A stretch of DNA of 64,000 bases from contig CAZVFC010000001.1 of NCBI GenBank assembly GCA_964625855.1, positions 247,106 to 311,105 of the forward strand. The letters are read 5' to 3'. This document shows, one piece after another, positions 17,658 through 24,727 of this stretch. The translations under genes and the position numbers were made by a program. The notes below the pieces were generated by a model. That model did no database searches. It was not told the DNA's origin and was given only the letters and a program-made list of their open reading frames with translations. This stretch comes from JAPLUA01 sp964625855. GTDB lineage: Bacteria; Verrucomicrobiota; Verrucomicrobiia; Limisphaerales; UBA8199. Numbering within the stretch: position 1 is the stretch's first letter; the number at the start of each line of letters is the position of its first letter.

Positions 17658-17776
17658 CGGCCGCGTGGCGGCGGGGCCCTAGAATCGGTTCCTTGCGCCG
17701 CAAACCTGAAGCCCGCAAGCTCGATTCCGAATCGGCTTCCGCGCCGCTGCTCCGGCTCGCCACCAACCCAGCCCTG

Positions 17777-17825
17777 TTCGGGCTTCGGTTTTCGGGCTTC
17801 TCTCGGCTTTCGGCTTCCGGTTTTC
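17777..17825. repeat. heptad array, TTCGGGC type
   Basis: Seven contiguous 7-bp units (TTCGGGC, TTCGGTT, TTCGGGC, then TTCTCTC, GGCTTTC, GGCTTCC, GGTTTTC) lie in the 221-bp gap between the permease and protease genes. The phase is unbroken while the sequence drifts. No gene is seen in 17658-17878. Confidence 0.6.
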
Positions 17826-17878
17826 AGATCCTGGCGGGCCAGCTTTGGAGTTTCGGGAGCAAAGGCGGCTCCGCGTAG

Positions 17879-18622
17879 TCAATGGTGCGCCAACAGGCTG
17901 GCATGGTCCTTGAGCCACTGTTCCGCCTCGTGGAAATTGGGACACAGGCGTGCCACTTCGTTCCAGAACCGCCGCGAGTGGTTCATTTCTTTGAGGTGTG
18001 CCAGCTCGTGCAGCACCAGGTAATCGCGGACAGCGGGAGGAGTCTGCACCAGACGCCAGTTCAGGGAGATCGTGCCGCGACGCGAGCAGGAGCCCCAACG
18101 CGAGCGCTGGTTCCGCACCAGGACGCGCTGCACCGAAAGCTCGTGCCGGGCTGCGAGTTCAAGGACGCGCGCCGACAACTCCCGCTCTGCCAGGCGCCGG
18201 AGATGCCGCTCGACGGCGGGGCGCAGGTCCGCGGCTGTATCGGGCACGCGCACCGCTTCCCCGCCAAAGCGCACCATGCCGTCCTGAGCTTCAGCGCCTG
18301 CCTCCAATCGCACACGGTCCCCGCGGAAGAGAATCTCCGTGCCGATCGCCCAGGTAAGTGGCCGTCGCGGTTGGGCGGCCTGCTGCAAAAGCTGCTGCTC
18401 CAGCCAGGCGGCGTTTCTTGCCGCGAAGCGTCTTGCCTCGTCCGCCGACCCGCCGCGAGGAATGGTCACGCGGGCGGCGCCATCGGGTCGCAGGCGGAGG
18501 ACGTAGCGCCGCGCCCGGCGGTTGCGGACCAGCCATAACCGCACCGGCAGGGTGCCGACACGCAACCACGATTCGTCCGGTGGAATGGGGCGCCCCGGGC
18601 CTAAGGGCAGTTCAAATTGCAC
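17879..18622 (-). CDS. YgjP-like M48-type metallopeptidase (DUF45)
   Basis: 247 residues. The zinc-protease signature HELAH is followed by a third ligand region (HSRRFWNEVARLCPNF), preceded by RWGSCSRRGTISLNWRL, the hallmark of the YgjP/SprT-like DUF45 group. The N-terminal third is beta-rich (VRLWLVRNRRARRYVLRLRPDG). No signal peptide or membrane span is seen, so it is probably cytosolic. Substrate is unknown. It stands alone before the CheY-like gene. Confidence 0.85.
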   Translation of the reverse strand: MQFELPLGPGRPIPPDESWLRVGTLPVRLWLVRNRRARRYVLRLRPDGAARVTIPRGGSADEARRFAARNAAWLEQQLLQQAAQPRRPLTWAIGTEILFRGDRVRLEAGAEAQDGMVRFGGEAVRVPDTAADLRPAVERHLRRLAERELSARVLELAARHELSVQRVLVRNQRSRWGSCSRRGTISLNWRLVQTPPAVRDYLVLHELAHLKEMNHSRRFWNEVARLCPNFHEAEQWLKDHASLLAHH

Positions 18623-18670
18623 CCCTGAGTTATACCGGGTTCAGAGGCAAAAGCCAGAACTGGGAATGGT

Positions 18671-19042
18671 TCAGCAAACCAGCTTGGCGATAGCACAGCG
18701 CAGGTCCGCGAAACCAAACGGTTTGCAGAGAAGCCCGTCCACCGAAGGCGAGAGCCCGTTCCACTGTTCCATGGTGCCGGTAATCATCAGAATGGGCTGG
18801 GAGGGCGCCATCTGCTTGATGTTCGCGGCCAGCTCATCGCCGCGCATCTCCGGCATGGCGTAGTCTGTGATCACGAGGTCAAAGCGGTCGGGGGCAAACA
18901 TGTCCAGCGCTTCACGGCCGTTGGCAGCTTCGGCCACCGTATGCTGGTCCATTCCGAGCAGCAGTTTAACGGTCTGTCGAACCTGGGGATGGTCGTCAGC
19001 CAGGAGTATCCGCTTCCGATAGACGTTGGCCGCCCCAGTCAT
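18671..19042 (-). CDS. single-domain CheY-like response regulator
   Basis: 123 residues, only a receiver domain: acidic pocket DD at 16-17 (LLADDHPQ), phospho-acceptor D60 in VITDYAMPEM, and the conserved lysine in LLCKPFG (about 108). With no output domain it must act through protein contact or as a phosphate relay. No kinase is adjacent; the nearest are at 28.6 and 54.5 kb. Confidence 0.9.
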   Translation of the reverse strand: MTGAANVYRKRILLADDHPQVRQTVKLLLGMDQHTVAEAANGREALDMFAPDRFDLVITDYAMPEMRGDELAANIKQMAPSQPILMITGTMEQWNGLSPSVDGLLCKPFGFADLRCAIAKLVC

Positions 19043-19213
19043 AATCTACTAAACCCAATGTGAATGATATCCGTGCACTGCGAGCGAATAATGCCACAGA
19101 AGACATTCCGCCAACCATCGGGGAATAGCTGGAAATCGGACAGGGGTTTCCCCGGGCCGAGCACGCATCGCTCGCACCTTCGTGCCTGGCACGCCGGTAT
19201 GGATTGATCCGGG

Positions 19214-19639
19214 CTACGGCCTCCCCGGCTCTCGTGTGAACGCTTTGGATTCCCTGATCCCCACTTCGCGGGCCACATCCATGACCTTGACCACCTGGCC
19301 CCAGGGCGCGTCTTTGTCGCCACCGATGGCCAGTGTCACCTTTGGATTCCTGACCAGCGCCGCCACCAGTTCTTCCTTGAGCCGCTCCAGCGTGACCGGC
19401 CTGGCGTCCTGACCCAGGCGCATGCTGCCCTTGGGATCAATGCTCACCAGAAGCGGCGGAGCCTCGCTTGCGCCCGTCTTCTGCGCCTGGGACGATTCCG
19501 GCAACGAGAGCCTGAGTGCGGGCTGCTGCTTGAAGGTCGTCGTCACCAGCAAGAAGATCAGCAACACGATCAATATGTCAATGAGGGCGACGATGATGAC
19601 CGCCGGTGCCTGCCTTCTCTTGTGCACGTAGAATCGCAT
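19214..19639 (-). CDS. exbD: ExbD/TolR-type biopolymer transport protein
   Basis: 141 residues with a single N-terminal membrane span. VALIDILIVLLIFLLVTTTF contains the channel aspartate (D in VALIDIL). A periplasmic domain carries the LLVSIDPKGSMRLG and VTLAIGGDKDAPWGQVVKVMD blocks of the family. It pairs with ExbB to form the proton channel that energises TonB or a Tol system. No Shine-Dalgarno is seen before the ATG; four ACGTTTC repeats on the coding strand end five bases upstream of it. Third gene of the TonB-ExbB-ExbD operon. Confidence 0.9.
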   Translation of the reverse strand: MRFYVHKRRQAPAVIIVALIDILIVLLIFLLVTTTFKQQPALRLSLPESSQAQKTGASEAPPLLVSIDPKGSMRLGQDARPVTLERLKEELVAALVRNPKVTLAIGGDKDAPWGQVVKVMDVAREVGIRESKAFTREPGRP

Positions 19640-19644
19640 GGACG

Positions 19645-19742
19645 GAAACGTGAAACGTGAAACGTGAAACGTGATGCCTGATCCCAGACTTTAGGCTTTA
19701 GATTTCGGACTTCGGACTTCGGCCTTCGGACTTTTGACCTCC
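19645..19742. repeat. 14-unit heptad array spanning the exbB end and the exbD leader
   Basis: Fourteen consecutive 7-bp units without a phase break: four perfect GAAACGT, then GATGCCT, GATCCCA and related units, then GATTTCG, two GACTTCG, GCCTTCG, GACTTTT. Thirteen of the fourteen begin GA or GG. The array covers the whole exbB-exbD spacer, the exbB stop codon and about 17 codons of exbB, so the ExbB tail (VKSPKAEVRSPKSKA) is made of repeat. This single array links the GAAACGT and TTCGGAC repeat families. Confidence 0.85.
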
Positions 19743-20326
19743 TCGGTCCGGTATTGGCGGCGGACAAACTCGTCGCAGACGGTTTCCATCTCCACCGCAA
19801 ACATCTCGACCTTCTTGCTGTAGTAACTCCAGAAGACCAGGGACGGGATGGCAATCAGCAGCCCCATGAGTGTGGCGTTGAGAATAACGGCGATTCCCCT
19901 GGCCAGGATATCCGCCTCGGGCAAGCCCGTCTTTCCGATGCCCCCGAAGAGCGTCATCATGCCCGCGATCGTGCCGACCAGCCCGAGCAGCGGCGCGATA
20001 CCGACGGTGACTTCCAGCACCACCAGACCCCGCTCCAGCCGCGCGATTTCCTGCCGCGCCCGGGTTTGAACCGCATCCACATTCTCGTCCTTCGGCCAGT
20101 CCAGATGATCAGCCGCCTGCAGCAGCAACCGGCCCATCGGAGATTCATGCGTCCGGCATACCCGCTGTAACATGGGCACATCCGCCCGCGTTCGGCACGA
20201 TTCGACCGCCGCCTCGACTTCCGGCGGCACCACCCGGCCCCACCGCAGTGCAATCCCGCGTTCGACGATAAACGCCAGGCCCACCACCGAAGTCAATATC
20301 AACAGCGCAAATACGAATGTTTCCAT
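19691..20326 (-). CDS. exbB: ExbB/TolQ/MotA-type proton channel
   Basis: 211 residues with three membrane spans: METFVFALLILTSVVGLAFIV at the N terminus, then VGIAPLLGLVGTIAGMMTLFGG (the family's GLLGTVxGM block) and GIAVILNATLMGLLIAIPSLVFWSYY. Works with ExbD and TonB to couple proton flow to outer-membrane transport. The C-terminal 15 to 17 residues are encoded by a heptad DNA repeat and are unlike the family, which normally ends near the QYR motif. Confidence 0.9.
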   Translation of the reverse strand: METFVFALLILTSVVGLAFIVERGIALRWGRVVPPEVEAAVESCRTRADVPMLQRVCRTHESPMGRLLLQAADHLDWPKDENVDAVQTRARQEIARLERGLVVLEVTVGIAPLLGLVGTIAGMMTLFGGIGKTGLPEADILARGIAVILNATLMGLLIAIPSLVFWSYYSKKVEMFAVEMETVCDEFVRRQYRTEEVKSPKAEVRSPKSKA

Positions 20327-20375
20327 AGTTAGGTTTCCGATCTCAGATGTTGGACTGGCTTACGGTTCGGCCGCG

Positions 20376-21569
20376 TTAATTGTAGTAAAACGTAAACTGG
20401 ATGCTCCGGGTGTTACCCAGGAGTCGGCGCATGTCGCTCGGCCAGGTCGCGAAGGGCTGCGGGTCCAGGATCGCCCGTTGGCAAAGCAGGCTCAGCATTT
20501 CGCCCACCGTGCTTTCAGACACGTTCATCTGGCTGATGGTCCCGTCCCAGCGCAAATAGAACTGCAGCACCACCTTGCCCCGGCTGTCCGACGCATACTC
20601 GTGCTGATCCAGCAGACTGTACCAACGATGCGAGATCGCTTCAATCAATGCTCGATCGTAGGCGCCAAAGGGGGACGCCGCAACGTCCCAACCCGGCTCC
20701 GGCGCCCGGCGAGGCACGCCTCCATCCTGTTTGATCTTCTCACCGGGCAGGCGGTTGTCCGGCAAACGCGCGAGCGCCTCCTTGACCGTTCGCGGCCGCG
20801 AGGGCTTAACCTCCCTCGCCTCGCCTTCATCCTTAGGAGACAGCAGCGGCTGCCGTTTGACCTCCGCCGTGTTCTTCTCCGACGCCTCATCCTCACTCTT
20901 GCGAGGCGTCGGGGACGGTTTGGCCATCACCAGGTCCCCGGGCGTGTAGGCCGGCTCGGGCTTGACCTCCGGCTGTTCCTTCTCGACGGGTCGAGGGGAA
21001 GGTTTGGGTTGGGGAAGAGGCTCCGGCTGAGGGGAAGGTTTGGGTTGAGGAAGAGTCGCCGGCTGTGGGGGAGGCTTGGGCTGAGGCGGGGGCGAGGCCT
21101 GAGGCGGAGGCGCGGGTTGCAGCGGAACAGGCTTCTGGCGCGGGACATCCTCCGTCCGCACGACTTGAGTTTGCTTGCCGTCAATCTTCGCGATCTCGGT
21201 TATCTTGGTCGCCTCCGGGTTGGCTGCCAGCGAACTTCGGTCCGAGTAGCCTTTCGGATTCTTGGGCGGTTCCGCCACCGCCTGGGCGGGGCTGACATCC
21301 ACAAACATCAGCGGCACCTGTGGCTGCCTGGGCTCCAGTGGCTTCAATTGCGCCAGTTCCTTCTTCTTCAACACCTCCGTCAGCATCCGGTGCGATTGCA
21401 TCCACTTCGGTAAATGCAACCTCTGCCACACCTCAAGCTTCCGGCCGGTCTCGTAGGCGCCAAAGACCAGAACGTGAACTGCCAGCGAGATGACAAAAGC
21501 CCAGAGCAGGCGCGACGATTCGGCCCGTTCCAAGCGTAAAGACTTCTCTGGCATTCCGGCAATAGCCAT
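20376..21569 (-). CDS. TonB-like energy transducer, proline-rich
   Basis: 397 residues: an N-terminal anchor at about 23-42 (SSRLLWAFVISLAVHVLVFGAY), a long proline/lysine/glutamine-rich spacer (about 130-215, with repeated PQPKPSPQPEPLPQP-like units) and a C-terminal domain (about 300-397, ALIEAISHRWYSLLDQ... and VVLQFYLRWDGTISQMNV) resembling TonB/TolA C-terminal folds. First gene of a TonB-ExbB-ExbD operon. Residues before the spacer (MFVDVSPAQAV) match the TonB family's start of the periplasmic part. Whether it serves TonB- or Tol-type function is open. Confidence 0.8.
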   Translation of the reverse strand: MAIAGMPEKSLRLERAESSRLLWAFVISLAVHVLVFGAYETGRKLEVWQRLHLPKWMQSHRMLTEVLKKKELAQLKPLEPRQPQVPLMFVDVSPAQAVAEPPKNPKGYSDRSSLAANPEATKITEIAKIDGKQTQVVRTEDVPRQKPVPLQPAPPPQASPPPQPKPPPQPATLPQPKPSPQPEPLPQPKPSPRPVEKEQPEVKPEPAYTPGDLVMAKPSPTPRKSEDEASEKNTAEVKRQPLLSPKDEGEAREVKPSRPRTVKEALARLPDNRLPGEKIKQDGGVPRRAPEPGWDVAASPFGAYDRALIEAISHRWYSLLDQHEYASDSRGKVVLQFYLRWDGTISQMNVSESTVGEMLSLLCQRAILDPQPFATWPSDMRRLLGNTRSIQFTFYYN

Positions 21570-21730
21570 GCGTTAACAGTTTGCCGCAGGGGGGCCACAG
21601 CGGCAACTGTTTAGCAGCGCTGACGCGTGGATGCGGGACGCAGGCGCCAGGGCAAGTCCGCCGGAGCAGTCGGCGCGAAATTCGGAATCCCTGGCCCTGG
21701 TCCGGCTTGGAGGGTGCGCGGCGGAGGTAC

Positions 21731-22885
21731 TCAGGGCCTCTGGATCAGCAGGCGATAGAACTTCCGGTTGTCGGCGGCCCCGCAGACATCCGAACACGTC
21801 ATATTGCCGCCGGTGCCGGGCTGGTACCCAGTGGTCAGGTTGCTCCAGACCAGGAAGTTGGTGGTCCGTTGCGGCAGGTACTGCAGGCCGATTTCCGAGG
21901 GCCAGGCCAGAAGAATATTCGTGCCGGAGCGGGTCATGGCCATCCGGACCGAAACGATCGCGGGCAGAAGGGGACTCACTTCACGCAGGCCGACGTTTCT
22001 CACACTGGCAGGCTTGCTGAACGTGCCAAACACCCGCCCCTCGCCCGGGGCCAATACGACAGTGGTATAAGCCCGGTAGTCGCGGGGGACGCTCAGAGTG
22101 ATAGTCGCTGCGGTCCGGTTGGAAAGGACCACCTGCACGGTGGCAGCCGCGGCGATGGACTGGATGGGAACGGCGAAGCTTCCGACTGCGGACGATAGGT
22201 CCAGGTAGCCATGAAGGTTGCCTCCCACCAGCAGGCTGACAGCCAGGCCGGCGGTTCCCTCACCCTGGTCATAACGGCCGTTGGCGTTGGCATCGCGGAA
22301 GAGCGTATCGGTGAAGAAGCAACTGGTGCCCGATCTGCCCAGGTCCATCGTGTAATAATGCTTGTAGGTTGAGGAACTCCAGTAGTAGTAACCGTTGCCA
22401 ATCTCGCGCAGGGCGCTGTTATACATATTCTGCCGATGGCCAGTGCTGTTCCACCAGCCGACATAGACGGCTTCGGCGCCGTTGTAACCGGCAGCGATGT
22501 TCTCCCCCGCATTGTTCCAGGAATAGCCTTCGGCCTCCATGCGATCCCAGGGATCGGGCTGGCTGGAGGGGTCGTAATAGGCGCTGCCCGGCACGGTCGC
22601 GTGCTGCATTACGTTCTGCTTTGCCATGTCCTCGCTGTGATGCCGGGCGGCCAAGGTAAGGCTCTGATGCGGAGCCAGCGGACCCGCTGAGGCTGGGACA
22701 TCCGTGTACGCGGTGCCTCGGGTTTGGTTCTCGCTCGCGGAATCGAACCGCCCCCGGTTCACCCGCCAGCGGATTTCCTCCTCCAAACCGGTGGGGGTGC
22801 CGTCGGTGGTGTATTCAGTTGGGGTGGCACCCGGGCAAGCAACGGTAACTCCGAGGATCACGAAGAAGGCAATTCGGCACTGCAT
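21731..22885 (-). CDS. secreted CAP-domain protein with C-terminal module
   Basis: 384 residues from ATG 22885 (MQCRIAFFVILGVTVACPG signal peptide); the longer frame from 23092 is not used. A CAP/SCP domain (about 50-190) has the expected TLAARHHSEDMAKQN, AGENIAAGYNGAEAVYVGWWNSTGHRQNM and YYTMDLGRSG blocks, including the His/Glu pocket residues. A region with a DxNxNGRYDQGE repeat follows, then the C-terminal beta module (LLAWPSEIGLQYLPQRTTNF) ending FYRLLIQRP. CAP proteins are extracellular; the function here is unknown. Confidence 0.85.
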   Translation of the reverse strand: MQCRIAFFVILGVTVACPGATPTEYTTDGTPTGLEEEIRWRVNRGRFDSASENQTRGTAYTDVPASAGPLAPHQSLTLAARHHSEDMAKQNVMQHATVPGSAYYDPSSQPDPWDRMEAEGYSWNNAGENIAAGYNGAEAVYVGWWNSTGHRQNMYNSALREIGNGYYYWSSSTYKHYYTMDLGRSGTSCFFTDTLFRDANANGRYDQGEGTAGLAVSLLVGGNLHGYLDLSSAVGSFAVPIQSIAAAATVQVVLSNRTAATITLSVPRDYRAYTTVVLAPGEGRVFGTFSKPASVRNVGLREVSPLLPAIVSVRMAMTRSGTNILLAWPSEIGLQYLPQRTTNFLVWSNLTTGYQPGTGGNMTCSDVCGAADNRKFYRLLIQRP

Positions 22886-23262
22886 ACTGCAGCTCAAGAG
22901 CAATTTCAGGGCCACGCCTGTGAAGCAACTCAGGGGTCCGAACGCGGCTGCGATGGTTCTCCGCTCCTGGACCGACGGCGGGCGTACCTTGCCTTCGGAA
23001 TGGCCCCTCACGGTAAACAGCGGTGAATAGCGGTGAATAACTTTTCTTTGCGCCCGAACTGAAACCGGGTTACAGAACACTTGGCGAAGCATCAGCTCGG
23101 GTCCAAGTACCGGGTGTGAGATCGTTGTCCGGGGCGTCAGGACTTGCCCATGGCATGAATCCCGCGTGCGGGAGCGCCCATCTCATTGAGCGATGCTCCG
23201 CCCTTATTGTGTACACGGGCCGACGCCCGCTGCCGAACCGCAGGCCGTGAAAGATTGAACTT

Positions 23263-24201
23263 GTGAAAATGCCTCCGCCTGTGCCAAATCACCGTGTGAA
23301 CCGACGACAATTCCTCGAATCCGCCACGGTGGCCGCTGGCGCCGCCGCCTTTCTACCTCTCAACACCGCCCTGGGCGCTGAGCCTGCCAAAGGCGTCAAC
23401 TGGCCCATCGGCTGTCTCGAACGCCCTTGGTTTGAAGGGAAGAGTCCATGGAGCTATGATACGGCCCTGGACGGCATCAAGGCCGCCGGCTACAAGCTGA
23501 TGGGCCTGCTCCGGAGTTCGGGCAAGGAGGAGCCGCTGCTCGGCTCGAGCGCCACGCCCGAGTACCTCGCGAGCCTGAAGAAGCGCATCGCTGCGCGCGG
23601 CTTGGCCGTCAACATGGGCGCTCTGCGCATCGGCCGGGACCAGACCCTCGACGAGCAGATCAAAGACATCCGCAAGCAGATTGACAACGGCAAGACGGTC
23701 GGCGTCGAATTCCTTCTCACCTTCGGCGCCAGCAACGCGGCGCAATACGAGGACTACTACAAGCTCATGCGCGACGCCGCCCCCTACGCCCAGGAGCGCG
23801 GCCTGAAGATCGTCCTCAAGCCGCACGGCGGCGCCAGCGGCGCATCCGAGGAAATCCTCCGCTGCCTGGAAAAGATCAAGCACCCCAACTTCAAGGTCTG
23901 GTTCGACGCAGGCAACATCGTTTTCTACACCGGCAAGGACCCGGTTGAAGAACTCAAGCCGATTGCGGAACAGGTCACCGGCCTCTGCGCCAAGGACTGC
24001 ACCGGGCAGAAGGGCAGCGTGACGATCCAATTCGGCACGGGCAAAGTGGATTTCCGCGCGGTGTACAGCGTGCTCAAAGCGGCCGGCTTCCGCGGCCCGT
24101 CCATGGTTGAGTGCACCGCGCGGGGCGACACGGCCGAGACCATCACCGCCAACGCGCGCCAGAACCGCGAGTACTTGGAGAAGGTCTTCGCGTCCCTGTA
24201 G
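23263..24201 (+). CDS. Tat-exported sugar-phosphate isomerase/epimerase-like protein
   Basis: 312 residues. A twin-arginine signal (NRRQFLESATVAAGAAAF) is followed by an AP endonuclease/xylose-isomerase TIM barrel: AAGYKLMGLLRS at the first strand, FLLTFGAS, GLKIVLKPHGGASGASEEILR, KVWFDAGNIVFYTGKDP and FRGPSMVECTARGDTAETI. The H, D and E metal ligands are in the expected strands. Starts at GTG 23263 or ATG 23269. The reaction is unknown; exported members are frequent in Verrucomicrobiota and Planctomycetes. Confidence 0.8.
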   Translation: MKMPPPVPNHRVNRRQFLESATVAAGAAAFLPLNTALGAEPAKGVNWPIGCLERPWFEGKSPWSYDTALDGIKAAGYKLMGLLRSSGKEEPLLGSSATPEYLASLKKRIAARGLAVNMGALRIGRDQTLDEQIKDIRKQIDNGKTVGVEFLLTFGASNAAQYEDYYKLMRDAAPYAQERGLKIVLKPHGGASGASEEILRCLEKIKHPNFKVWFDAGNIVFYTGKDPVEELKPIAEQVTGLCAKDCTGQKGSVTIQFGTGKVDFRAVYSVLKAAGFRGPSMVECTARGDTAETITANARQNREYLEKVFASL

Positions 24202-24509
24202 TCCGCGACCGCCCGCAAGCTGCCGCGCGCTCGCGACGGGCGCCAAAAGACTGAACTCCTCGCTTCCACGGCCCCGCCGGAGCCCCGGCGTTCCTGTTGC
24301 CTCAGAGCTCTCACTCACCGATCGCCGGAAGCTCTGAACCCGCCGCAGAACGGTGCTGGTGCGGCAAGTATGCGTGCCGCCGTACTGCGGCCCCGTCCAG
24401 GCGAACTACGCTCCGCGCCGCCTTCTCCATCCCCGCCTCCAGAGTCATCCGCCCAGCCAGGCAACCTGCCCCAGCCAGTGCACCCATCGCCAATGTGCGA
24501 GTGGCTAGA

Positions 24510-24623
24510 GTATCACGAGGGGAATACAGGCGGTATACGAGGGGTATACGAGGGGTTTAGGAGGGGTTTACAGGGAAATATGGATGCACCATAGAGGTAT
24601 CAGGTTGCCTTTACGCAAGAACC
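24510..24623. repeat. 11-bp-phased GTATACGAGG array plus GGTTGC hairpin
   Basis: The 526-bp gap 24202-24727 between convergent genes holds no gene I can support. Six exact 11-bp units occupy 24510-24575, two of them GGTATACGAGG, the others variants (GTATCACGAGG, GGAATACAGGC, GGTTTAGGAGG, GGTTTACAGGG). At 24603-24623 is GGTTGCCTTTACGCAAGAACC, the reverse-orientation counterpart of the hairpin at 4534-4553. The order on the minus strand (hairpin then array) equals the order on the plus strand at the first locus. Confidence 0.65.
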
Positions 24624-24727
24624 GAGCGCTGACCACGGAGGTTGATTCGGGCTCGGGCAGCGCTCAAAGGGCGTGGAGGGTGAGCGGCGAGCTGGGACCC
24701 CGGGGCGGGGCATCGCACTGGCACTGC

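Noticed and set aside
24510..24575. CRISPR-like array
   Set aside because: Units are 11 bp with no spacers and no cas genes; it is a tandem repeat, not a CRISPR.
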